Source: an uncultured Rhodanobacter sp.
Lineage (GTDB): Bacteria; Pseudomonadota; Gammaproteobacteria; Xanthomonadales; Rhodanobacteraceae
Direction: 5' to 3'
Assembly: GCA_937906285.1 (NCBI GenBank)
Contig: CALCWL010000588.1
Span: 1-12,244 of the forward strand
Length of the DNA stretch: 12,244 nucleotides
Shown here piece after piece: positions 1 to 6,502 of this stretch. Positions within the stretch are counted from its first letter, which is position 1. Each line of letters opens with the position of its first letter. The notes under the pieces were generated by a model that was not told where the DNA came from, ran no database searches, and was given only the letters and a program-made list of their open reading frames with translations. Position numbers and translations under genes: made by a program.

Positions 1-12
1 ACGAGCAGCTGC

Positions 13-1908
13 ATGAAGGCCATCGAACAACTGCGAATCAACGGCGGCCTGCCCAGCCCGAAGGGCGTGGCGCTGGCGATCATGCAGATCAGCCGCCGCG
101 ACGACGCGACGCTGGAGGAAATCAGCCGCCTGGTGCAGAGCGACCCGGTCACCAGCGGCCGCCTGCTGCACATGGCCAATGCCGCCAGCATCGCCGCCCG
201 TCCGCTGGCCAGCATCCCCGAGGCGATCATCCGTCTCGGTCTGGCGGCCGTGCGCCAGCTGGCGATGGGTTTTTCGCTGGTCGACCAGTACCGCAGCGGC
301 GCCTGCAAGAGCTTCGATTACCCGCGCTTCTGGTCGCACTCGCTGCTGATGGCGGTGGCGATGCAAGAACTGGGCAAGCGCGTGCGGCTCGCATCGCCGG
401 ATGAACTGTTCGCCTGCGGCCTGCTCGCCCGCATCGGGCAGCTGGCGCTGGCCACGCTGTACCCGGAAGAGTACGCACAGCTGCTGCAACGCGGCGGCGA
501 GACCACGGTGGAGGCCGAGCGGCAATTGCTGCACGTCGACCACAACGAACTTACCGCCGTGATTCTCGAAGACTGCGGCATCCCGCGGGCATTGGCCGAG
601 CCGGTGTTTTTCCACGAGAACGTGGAGGCCGCCAGCTTCGCCGAAGGCTCGCGTCCGTACCAGCTCACCCGGCTGTTCCACCTGGCCAGGCGGCTGGCCG
701 ACCTGAGCCTGGCGCCGGACGAGCAGCGCACCCAGCACATCGGCGAGCTGATGCTGCTGGGCGGCAAGCTCGGCCTGGACGCGGGCGAACTCGGCGTCCT
801 GCTCGACCAGGTGCATGCGCAATGGCACGACTGGAGCGCGGTGCTGCACGTTCCCGACGGCAAGGTGCCGGCCTTCGCCGAGCTGGTCGCCACCCCGGTC
901 GCTGCCGCTGATGGCCCACCCGCTGCCGCGGAAGTCTCGCGCGTGCTGTGGGTAGCCAGCGCCGCGCCGGTGCGCGCGATGCTGACGGAGATTCTCGGCG
1001 GCATGCCCGACCAGGTGGTGCACTCGGCCGGCAGCGGCGAGGAAGGCCTCGCGCTCGCCGTGCAACTGATGCCGCAAGTGGTGATCGCCGACTCGCGCAT
1101 GCCCGGGCTGGACGGCTGGGCGCTGTGCCGCGCGCTGCGCGCCACGCCGTGGGGCCAGTCGATCTACCTGATCGTGCTGGCCAGCGTGACTTCCGAAACC
1201 GAGATCCGCCTGGCCACCGAGGCGCAGATCAACGATTGCGTGAGCCCGGCCCAGGCCACCCGCATGCTGCCGTTGCGGATGGGCGCGGCGCGCCAGTACG
1301 TGAAGTTGCTCAACCAGTGGGAACGCGACCGCGCACAGCTCAAGCGGTTCTCCGCCGAACTGGCGATGAGCAATCGCAAGCTGCAGCACTACGCCCTGAT
1401 CGACCAGCTCACCGGCCTGCAGAACCGGCGCGCGGGGATGGAGTCGCTGGCCCAGGCGTGGAGCATGGCCGAGCGCTCAGGGGAATCGGTGACGATGATG
1501 ATGATCGACATCGACCGCTTCAAGGAGGTCAACGACACCCACGGTCACGCGGTAGGCGACCAGGTGCTGCTCGAAGTGGCCCGCACCATCCGCCGCTCCG
1601 CGCGCAAGGAAGATGCCGTGTGCCGCATGGGCGGCGAGGAGTTCCTGGTGATCTGCCGCAATGCCGACCTGTCTTCCTCGCTGCACGCCGCCGAGCGCCT
1701 GCGCAAGGCGGTGGCCAGCCTGCAGGTGAGCGTCGAGGACCAGCAACTGGGCGTGACGATCAGTATCGGCCTGGCCGCGCGCGAGGACGGCATGGCCGAC
1801 CCCGGCGCCCTGGTCAACGCCGCCGACAAGGCGCTTTACGCGGCCAAGAAGAAGGGTCGCAACCGCACCTGCCGCTACGAGGACGGCAAGCTCTACCTGG
1901 AAGGCTGA
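13..1908 (+). CDS. HDOD / degenerate receiver / GGDEF diguanylate cyclase
   Basis: Predicted cytoplasmic c-di-GMP synthase of 631 residues that carries sensory or scaffold domains. Order: HDOD domain (about 10-205); linker; receiver-like domain (about 309-425); short helical, probably coiled-coil, linker (about 430-458); GGDEF domain (about 459-625). The GGDEF domain has the DQLTGL start (Asp464), metal Asp499 in MIDIDRFK, active-site GGEEF at 540-544, and the inhibitory I-site RKED at 531-534, five residues before GGEEF. It should therefore be active and feedback-inhibited by c-di-GMP. The receiver keeps a candidate phospho-Asp360 (ADSRMPG) but has Ala315-Ser316 where the metal-binding acidic pair belongs and Ser411 where the conserved Lys belongs, so it may not be phosphorylated normally. 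HDOD domains are HD-like folds without the catalytic HD residues. The frame is open to the window edge and no clear ribosome site precedes ATG 13, so the true start could lie upstream. Converges on the next gene with a 10-base gap. Confidence 0.88.
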   Translation: MKAIEQLRINGGLPSPKGVALAIMQISRRDDATLEEISRLVQSDPVTSGRLLHMANAASIAARPLASIPEAIIRLGLAAVRQLAMGFSLVDQYRSGACKSFDYPRFWSHSLLMAVAMQELGKRVRLASPDELFACGLLARIGQLALATLYPEEYAQLLQRGGETTVEAERQLLHVDHNELTAVILEDCGIPRALAEPVFFHENVEAASFAEGSRPYQLTRLFHLARRLADLSLAPDEQRTQHIGELMLLGGKLGLDAGELGVLLDQVHAQWHDWSAVLHVPDGKVPAFAELVATPVAAADGPPAAAEVSRVLWVASAAPVRAMLTEILGGMPDQVVHSAGSGEEGLALAVQLMPQVVIADSRMPGLDGWALCRALRATPWGQSIYLIVLASVTSETEIRLATEAQINDCVSPAQATRMLPLRMGAARQYVKLLNQWERDRAQLKRFSAELAMSNRKLQHYALIDQLTGLQNRRAGMESLAQAWSMAERSGESVTMMMIDIDRFKEVNDTHGHAVGDQVLLEVARTIRRSARKEDAVCRMGGEEFLVICRNADLSSSLHAAERLRKAVASLQVSVEDQQLGVTISIGLAAREDGMADPGALVNAADKALYAAKKKGRNRTCRYEDGKLYLEG

Positions 1909-1918
1909 GCGCGACGCA

Positions 1919-2707
1919 TCAGGGCGTGCCTGCGAACGCGTGATCCAGCCAGTCGTGCATCAGCCGGTAGCTGCGCGCCGCGGCCGCGGCGTCGTAGCGG
2001 CAACCGGGCGAGTTCTCGCCGACCTCGGTGAAGCAGTGCACCGCGTGGCCGAGCACCACGAACTGCCAGTCGGCGGGGCTCATGCGCATCTCGTCCATGA
2101 ACTTGCCTGCGTCCGGCATGGTGCCCTTGTCGTCGGCGCCGTTCATCGCCAGCACGCGCGCCTTGATGAGTTTGGCCAGCATCGGATCGTCGGTGGCCAG
2201 CCCGCCGTGGAACGACACCACCGCCGCCACATCCGCGCCGCTGCGCGCCAGGTCGAGCACCGCCGAGCCACCGAAACAGAAGCCGATCGCTGCCAGCTTC
2301 GTGACATCGAGCGGTGCGCTGGCCGCCTGCGCCTTCAACTGCTCCAGCGCCACGCCGATCCGCTTGCGCATCAGCGCGCGGTCGCCGTACAGCGGCTTCA
2401 CCGCGGCCTGCGCCTCGCCGTTGTTGGTGGGGCGCACGTCCGCGCCGTACATGTCGGTGAGCAGGATCACGTAATCCTTGCCGGCGATCGCTTCGGCCTT
2501 TTTCACCGCCGCGTCGTTCACGCCGTACCAGTTCGGCACCATCACCAGGCCGGGACGTTTGACCAGCGTGGCGTCGTCGAAAACCAGCACGCTGTGGAAA
2601 CGGGTGCCGTCCTGCGTCCATTCGACCGGGCGATGCACCATCTTCGCCTGGACGGCGAGGCTTGAGCCGGCAAGCAACAGCAGACAGCAGAGTCGGGCGA
2701 TGCGCAT
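1919..2707 (-). CDS. Exported dienelactone hydrolase family protein
   Basis: Alpha/beta hydrolase of 262 residues, dienelactone hydrolase family. The nucleophile motif is GFCFGG with Cys144. The likely acid is Asp192 or Asp193 (NGADDKG) and the likely base is His224 (HAVHCF), giving the Cys-Asp-His triad typical of the family. The ATG at 2707 is chosen over an upstream in-frame ATG (2785) for two reasons: it has a strong GGAGGAT ribosome site five bases upstream, and it begins a clean signal peptide (MRIARLCCLLLLAG...) with a likely signal peptidase I site after AVQA, about residue 21. The product should be periplasmic; classic dienelactone hydrolases are cytosolic. The substrate is unknown: family members cleave lactones and esters, and no catechol-degradation genes lie nearby. 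It follows the two ubiquinone hydroxylase genes on the same strand after 82 bases, so it could be co-transcribed or have its own promoter. Family assignment is solid; the specific function is not known. Confidence 0.87.
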   Translation of the reverse strand: MRIARLCCLLLLAGSSLAVQAKMVHRPVEWTQDGTRFHSVLVFDDATLVKRPGLVMVPNWYGVNDAAVKKAEAIAGKDYVILLTDMYGADVRPTNNGEAQAAVKPLYGDRALMRKRIGVALEQLKAQAASAPLDVTKLAAIGFCFGGSAVLDLARSGADVAAVVSFHGGLATDDPMLAKLIKARVLAMNGADDKGTMPDAGKFMDEMRMSPADWQFVVLGHAVHCFTEVGENSPGCRYDAAAAARSYRLMHDWLDHAFAGTP

Positions 2708-2712
2708 GGTCG

Positions 2713-2719
2713 ATCCTCC
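2713..2719 (-). promoter_or_regulatory. Strong ribosome binding site of the exported hydrolase
   Basis: Read on the minus strand this is GGAGGAT, ending five bases before the ATG at 2707. It is the best Shine-Dalgarno match in the window. It decides the start codon, removing 26 residues from the longest open frame and exposing the signal peptide. Confidence 0.75.
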
Positions 2720-2747
2720 GGTGGCGTTACGCTGCCCTCCCCTGCGC

Positions 2748-2765
2748 GTTCCCGAGGAACTTCCT
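2748..2765. repeat. Two overlapping inverted repeats between leftward genes
   Basis: GTTCC-CGA-GGAAC (2748-2760) is a perfect 5-bp stem with a 3-base loop. It overlaps AGGAA-C-TTCCT (2755-2765), a palindrome with a one-base centre. The two share the GGAA block, so only one could form at a time. The site lies in the 82-base gap between the UbiI/UbiF-like gene and the exported hydrolase. There is no T-run on the minus strand, so it is not a standard terminator. It may be a protein-binding palindrome, an RNA hairpin, or chance. Confidence 0.3.
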
Positions 2766-2789
2766 TCGGTTGCAGGCGAGGGCAAAGAT

Positions 2790-4001
2790 CTAAAGTCCTG
2801 CGGCGTGATCCGACAGGCGCCGCTTCAACGGCGCCAGCCGATCGAGCAAGCGCACGCCGACGGCGCGCGCGGCGACCAGCGGCGGCGACCGCCAGGCGTA
2901 GATGCGCGCCAGCGCGTCGAAGCCGAGCGCATCCAGCGTATCGGCGCTGCGCCGGCGCCGCGCATAGCGACGCAGCACGTGTTCAGCGCCGATGTCGCGG
3001 CCTGCCGCACGCGCACCGATCAGAGTGTCGCGCAGCTCGGCCACGTCGCGCAGGCCCAGGTTGACGCCCTGCCCGGCCAGCGGATGCACCGCATGCGCGG
3101 CGTCGCCCAGCAGCACGAAGCGCTCGGCCTGGTAACGCTCGGCCAGTTGCAGCTTCAGCGGAAACGCGGCGCGCGACGTGCTGCCGGTGATCCGACCCAG
3201 GCGGAAATCGCTGGCGGCGCCGAGCTCGTCGCAGAAGCGCCGATCGTCCAGCGCCAGCACGCGCTGCGCCTCGGCCTCGGGCAGCGACCACACGATCGAG
3301 CTGCGCCCGTCGGCCAGCGGCAACAGGGCCAGCGGGCCGCCGGGCAGAAAGCGCTGCCACGCCGTCTCTTCATGCGCGCGCTCGGTGTCCACATGCGCCA
3401 CCACCGCACGCTGCGCGTAATCGCGGCCGCGCGTGCCGATGCCGGTCAGCTGGCGCAGCGGCGAGGCGGCGCCGTCGGCGGCCACCAGCACGGCAGCAGA
3501 CAGCGTCGCGCCATCGGCCAGTTGCAACTGGATGCGATCGTCGCGCGCCTCGAAGGCGGTCACCTCGGCCGGACACGGCCGGCGGACACCAGCTGTTTCC
3601 AGCGCCTGCCACAGCGTCCATTGCACCAGGCTGTTCTCGACGATGCAGCCGAGCAGGTCGCGACCTTCCGCAGCGGCATCGAAGTCGATCGACGCGCCGC
3701 TGGCGGCATCCCACACGTGCATGCGCCGGTAGGCCGAGACACGCGCCCGGAGGATGGACGTCCAGACGTCCATGTCATCCAGCATCGCGATCGACGATGG
3801 CGCCAATCCGACCACGCGCAGATCCACCTCCGCGTCAGCCCTCCACGGCATCGGCGTGCGCGCCTCCAGCAGGGCGACGCTGAAGCCCGCGCGGGCCAGC
3901 GCCAGTGCAGCCGCCGCGCCGACCATGCCGCCACCGACCACGGCCACGTCCAGCGTGGCGGCGCGACGGCGCGGGGCGACGTCACCGATGCCGGCGTTCA
4001 T
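2790..4001 (-). CDS. UbiI/UbiF-like FAD-dependent ubiquinone hydroxylase
   Basis: Flavoprotein monooxygenase of 403 residues in the UbiH/UbiF/VisC/COQ6 family, which uses FAD and O2 to hydroxylate the ring of ubiquinone intermediates. Visible motifs: N-terminal dinucleotide-binding GGGMVG (Gly23, Gly25, Gly28) with Glu46 ending the second strand; the DG motif at Asp176-Gly177; and the FAD-ribityl motif LLGDAAHAVHPLAGQG with Gly299-Asp300. Features remembered from Escherichia coli point both ways: the C-terminal end recalls UbiI, while the YRRM, VENS and WQALE region (about 91-135) recalls UbiF. I therefore leave the position it hydroxylates, and the symbol, open. Its ATG (4001-3999) overlaps the TGA of ubiH (4000-3998) as ATGA, implying an operon and probable translational coupling. 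A GGAG lies 11 bases before the start, inside ubiH. Family confidence is high; ring-position specificity is low. Confidence 0.88.
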   Translation of the reverse strand: MNAGIGDVAPRRRAATLDVAVVGGGMVGAAAALALARAGFSVALLEARTPMPWRADAEVDLRVVGLAPSSIAMLDDMDVWTSILRARVSAYRRMHVWDAASGASIDFDAAAEGRDLLGCIVENSLVQWTLWQALETAGVRRPCPAEVTAFEARDDRIQLQLADGATLSAAVLVAADGAASPLRQLTGIGTRGRDYAQRAVVAHVDTERAHEETAWQRFLPGGPLALLPLADGRSSIVWSLPEAEAQRVLALDDRRFCDELGAASDFRLGRITGSTSRAAFPLKLQLAERYQAERFVLLGDAAHAVHPLAGQGVNLGLRDVAELRDTLIGARAAGRDIGAEHVLRRYARRRRSADTLDALGFDALARIYAWRSPPLVAARAVGVRLLDRLAPLKRRLSDHAAGL

Positions 4002-5221
4002 GGCACGCGCTCCAGCACGGCGCGCGGCGGCGTGCCGCGAAAGCCCATGCCGCGCCGCGCCAGTGCGCGTTGCAGCGGGGGCAGCCGGTCGCAGGCCAGC
4101 AGGGCCAGCGAACGCAACGGCGCCAGCAACGGTTGCGGCAGGCAGGCCAGTTGCACCAGGCCGTGGCTCATCGCCATGGTGCCTTCGCGATCCGGCGCCC
4201 GCCGCGCGGCGTAGCGGGCGAGCATGCCTGCATCGCCGGGATCGGCCTGCGCGGCAACCAGCTCGGCCAGGGTCAGCGCATCGCGCAGGCCCAGGTTGAA
4301 ACCTTGCGCGCCAATCGGATGCACGGTTTGCGCGGCATTGCCGATCAGCACCGCGCGGGGCGCGACCAACTGCGTCGCCGCGACGCGATGGATCGCGTAG
4401 GGATGCCGCCGGCCCGGTCGGCTCAGTCGCCCCAGGCGCCAGCCGAAGCGCTGCTGCGCCAGCGCGATGAAGGTGGCGTCATCCAGTGCAGTCACCGCGG
4501 CCGCCTCGTCCGCGGCCACGGTCAGCACCAACCCGCAGCGGCGCTCGGCCAGCGGCAGCAGGGCGATCGGGCCGGCATCGGCGAAACGCTCGAAGGCGCG
4601 GTTGGCGTGATCGCGCCCGGGCGTGACGGTGCAGACGAACAGGGTCTGCCGATAGTCGTGGCGCTCCGCGTCGATACCCAATTGCGCGCGCACGAACGAG
4701 CTGGTGCCGTCGGCGCCGACCAGCAGCGGCGTGTCGATCCGACGCGCGCCGTCGGCGGTGTCGACCTGCGCGCGCCAACCGCCCGCCAGTGGCTCGAGCG
4801 CGGACAGGGTGGCCGGGGCGAGCCGGGTCAGCCGGGTGCAGGCATCGAGCCGGCGCAGCAGGGCGGCGCCGAGTTCGCGTGCCGGCAGGGTCCAGCCCAG
4901 CACGTCGACGCCTTGCTTGTCCGCGTCGATGCGCGCGCTGCCGAACTCGCCGGCACGGCTGACCCGGATGTGCCGGATCGGCGTGGCGCGCGCGGCGGCG
5001 TGCTGCCATACGCCGATCGCATCGAGTCCGTTGACGGTGGCCCTGGCCAAGGCGAGGTTGCGCTCGTCATAGCTGGGCTGCGCGTCGGCACGCGGCGCGG
5101 CGGTCTCGACCAGGGTGGCGGCGATACCGACCGCGTCCAGCGCGATCGCCAGGCTGGCGCCGACCAGGCCGCCGCCGACGATCAACACGCTGCCGCAAAC
5201 AGGGGGAGCGGAGGGATTCAT
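3998..5221 (-). CDS. ubiH: 2-octaprenyl-6-methoxyphenol hydroxylase UbiH
   Basis: FAD-dependent monooxygenase of 407 residues in ubiquinone biosynthesis, predicted to catalyse one of the aromatic ring hydroxylations, probably at the membrane with the Ubi complex. Supporting motifs: GGGLVG (Gly16, Gly18, Gly21); YDERNLALA at 51-59; the DG motif at Asp171-Gly172; RAFERF at 208-213; FGWRLG at 259-264; and the FAD motif IGNAAQTVHPIGAQGFNLG near 293-311. Here Asn replaces the usual Asp, as I recall for E. coli UbiH, and this separates it from the neighbouring paralogue. The ATG at 5221 is preferred because the Rossmann motif then begins about 15 residues in, as in the family. Longer in-frame starts at 5272 and 5311 would add an unlikely basic leader. 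No strong ribosome site precedes 5221. It is the first gene of the leftward group and divergent from the membrane protein at 5321, with 99 bases between starts. Confidence 0.9.
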   Translation of the reverse strand: MNPSAPPVCGSVLIVGGGLVGASLAIALDAVGIAATLVETAAPRADAQPSYDERNLALARATVNGLDAIGVWQHAAARATPIRHIRVSRAGEFGSARIDADKQGVDVLGWTLPARELGAALLRRLDACTRLTRLAPATLSALEPLAGGWRAQVDTADGARRIDTPLLVGADGTSSFVRAQLGIDAERHDYRQTLFVCTVTPGRDHANRAFERFADAGPIALLPLAERRCGLVLTVAADEAAAVTALDDATFIALAQQRFGWRLGRLSRPGRRHPYAIHRVAATQLVAPRAVLIGNAAQTVHPIGAQGFNLGLRDALTLAELVAAQADPGDAGMLARYAARRAPDREGTMAMSHGLVQLACLPQPLLAPLRSLALLACDRLPPLQRALARRGMGFRGTPPRAVLERVP

Positions 5222-5277
5222 GCCACGAATGATACGCGTCGACGCCACGCCGACGCATCGGGCCGGTCGCATTGGGC

Positions 5278-5283
5278 TAAACT
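5278..5283 (+). promoter_or_regulatory. Candidate -10 element for the B12 trio
   Basis: TAAACT lies 37 bases before the ATG at 5321, in the divergent gap with ubiH, in the context GCTAAACTTG. A near-identical GCTAACTTG stands at a similar distance before lptD (7483-7491). No convincing -35 hexamer is seen at the normal spacing, so this is a weak prediction resting mainly on the repeated motif. Confidence 0.3.
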
Positions 5284-5320
5284 TGCAGGCCTGTATCCCG
5301 CAGCGCCGCACGGAGTTCCC

Positions 5321-5920
5321 ATGGCAACCTCAACGACCCGACGCCTGGTCATCTTCCTGGGCCTGGCCCTGGTGATGGGCGTCACCCGCTTCCATCCCTC
5401 GCTGCTGCATCATGCGTTGTGGGACGCTTCGTGGGGCGTGTTTTTCCTCGCCGGCTTCTGGTTGCGCGGCCAGGGCCGCTGGGCCTTCCCGCTGCTGATG
5501 GCGGAAGCGGTGCTGGTGGACTATCTCGTGATCAGCGGCCAGGGCATCGACTTCTGGAGCCATTACTGCGTGTCCCCGGCCTACTGGTTCCTGCTGCCGT
5601 CCTACGGTGCGCTGTGGCTGGGTGGTAGCTGGCTGGCGAAACACCAGCAGGGCCTGAACCTGCGTACGCTGGGCCTCGCGGCCGGCACGCTGCTGGTGGC
5701 CGAGGGCGTCTGCTACCTGATCTCCAACGGCAGCTTCTACTGGCTCAGCGCCAGCGTTCCCGCGCCGCGCAGCCTCGGTGCGTGGTTCGGCAACCTTGGC
5801 GACTGGTACCTGCCGTTCCTCGCCGGCACCGCCGTCTACGTGGCGCTAGGTGCGGCGCTGCACGCGCTGGCAACCCAGCTGACGCACGCCGCGCAGCGCA
5901 GCGGCCACGCCAGGCACTGA
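5321..5920 (+). CDS. btuM: BtuM-like cobalamin transporter (predicted)
   Basis: Integral inner-membrane protein of 199 residues with about six hydrophobic helices (roughly 8-21, 31-48, 54-72, 86-105, 113-133, 160-180), the topology of ECF-type S-components. Length, the TRFHPSLLHHALWDAS segment and the FFLAGFWLR segment match my memory of BtuM, a solitary S-component-like B12 transporter of Gram-negative bacteria. In the characterised family member a conserved cysteine near residue 80 binds the cobalt and removes the cyanide upper ligand; Cys83 here (SHYCVSPAYWF) fits that position. The context supports the call: a cob(I)alamin adenosyltransferase starts one base after its stop. The ATG at 5321 has GGAG five bases upstream. 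No ECF energising components are visible in the window, consistent with a solitary family member. No cobalamin riboswitch was recognised upstream. Alternative: an unrelated small membrane protein. The function is inference, and stronger from context than from motifs alone. Confidence 0.62.
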   Translation: MATSTTRRLVIFLGLALVMGVTRFHPSLLHHALWDASWGVFFLAGFWLRGQGRWAFPLLMAEAVLVDYLVISGQGIDFWSHYCVSPAYWFLLPSYGALWLGGSWLAKHQQGLNLRTLGLAAGTLLVAEGVCYLISNGSFYWLSASVPAPRSLGAWFGNLGDWYLPFLAGTAVYVALGAALHALATQLTHAAQRSGHARH

Positions 5921-5921
5921 C

Positions 5922-6494
5922 GTGGGCAACCGCCTCTCGCGGATCTACACGCGCACCGGCGACGATGGGTCGACCGGCCTCGGCGACGGCGCGCGTGTCG
6001 GCAAGGATTCGCCGCGGGTCAACGCCTACGGCACGGTCGACGAGCTCAACAGCACGATCGGCATGCTGCTGGCCGCCGACGGCGTCACCGACGAGGTGCG
6101 CGAGGTGCTGACCCAGGTGCAACACGACCTGTTCGATCTCGGCGGCGAGCTGTGCATCCCCGGCATGGCGATGGTCAACGACAGCGACATCGAGCGGCTG
6201 GAGCACGTCCTCGACCGGCTCAACGATCCGCTGCCGCCGCTGAAAGAGTTCATCCTCCCCGGCGGCGGCATGGCCGCGGCCTGCGGCCATCTGGCGCGCA
6301 CCGTGTGCCGCCGCGCCGAACGCGAGGTGATCGCGCTGGCGCGGGTGGAAGAGATCCGCACCCAGCCGCAGCGCTACCTCAACCGGCTGTCGGACCTGCT
6401 GTTCGTGATTTCGCGCGTGCTGGCACGCGCCAGCGGCCACGGCGAGGTGCTGTGGCAACACGAGCGCCGCCCCAAGCCCAAGCCTTCCGCCTGA
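5922..6494 (+). CDS. pduO: PduO-type cob(I)alamin adenosyltransferase
   Basis: Cytoplasmic enzyme of 190 residues that transfers the adenosyl group of ATP to cob(I)alamin, giving coenzyme B12. Family marks: the N-terminal ATP-binding loop TRTGDDGSTGLGDG (10-23); AYGTVDELNS (35-44); FILPGG (110-115); the conserved CRRAERE helix (129-135), whose Arg and Glu residues contact ATP in the family; and RYLNRLSDLLFVISR (151-165). The length is normal. It uses a GTG start one base after the stop of the btuM-like gene, so translation is probably coupled. The next gene begins eight bases after its stop, making a compact three-gene operon. No corrinoid ring synthesis genes are present in the window, which fits a salvage role. 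This is the PduO/MMAB family, not the unrelated BtuR/CobA family; the symbol denotes type, not a propanediol pathway. Confidence 0.93.
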   Translation: MGNRLSRIYTRTGDDGSTGLGDGARVGKDSPRVNAYGTVDELNSTIGMLLAADGVTDEVREVLTQVQHDLFDLGGELCIPGMAMVNDSDIERLEHVLDRLNDPLPPLKEFILPGGGMAAACGHLARTVCRRAEREVIALARVEEIRTQPQRYLNRLSDLLFVISRVLARASGHGEVLWQHERRPKPKPSA

Positions 6495-6502
6495 GCCGCC
6501 GC

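Noticed and set aside
5229..5234. TATCAT (minus strand) as a -10 for ubiH
   Set aside because: It lies only seven bases before the chosen start, would need a leaderless message, and has no visible -35.
3905..5320. Long rightward open frame antisense to ubiH that runs into the btuM-like gene
   Set aside because: It is Arg/Gln/Ala-rich, has no family motif, and lies fully antisense to two clearly recognised flavoproteins. Only the part from 5321, with its own ribosome site, looks like a protein.
5222..5320. Cobalamin riboswitch upstream of the btuM-like gene
   Set aside because: The gap is only 99 bases and I could not find the B12-box consensus. It is too short for a typical full cobalamin riboswitch.
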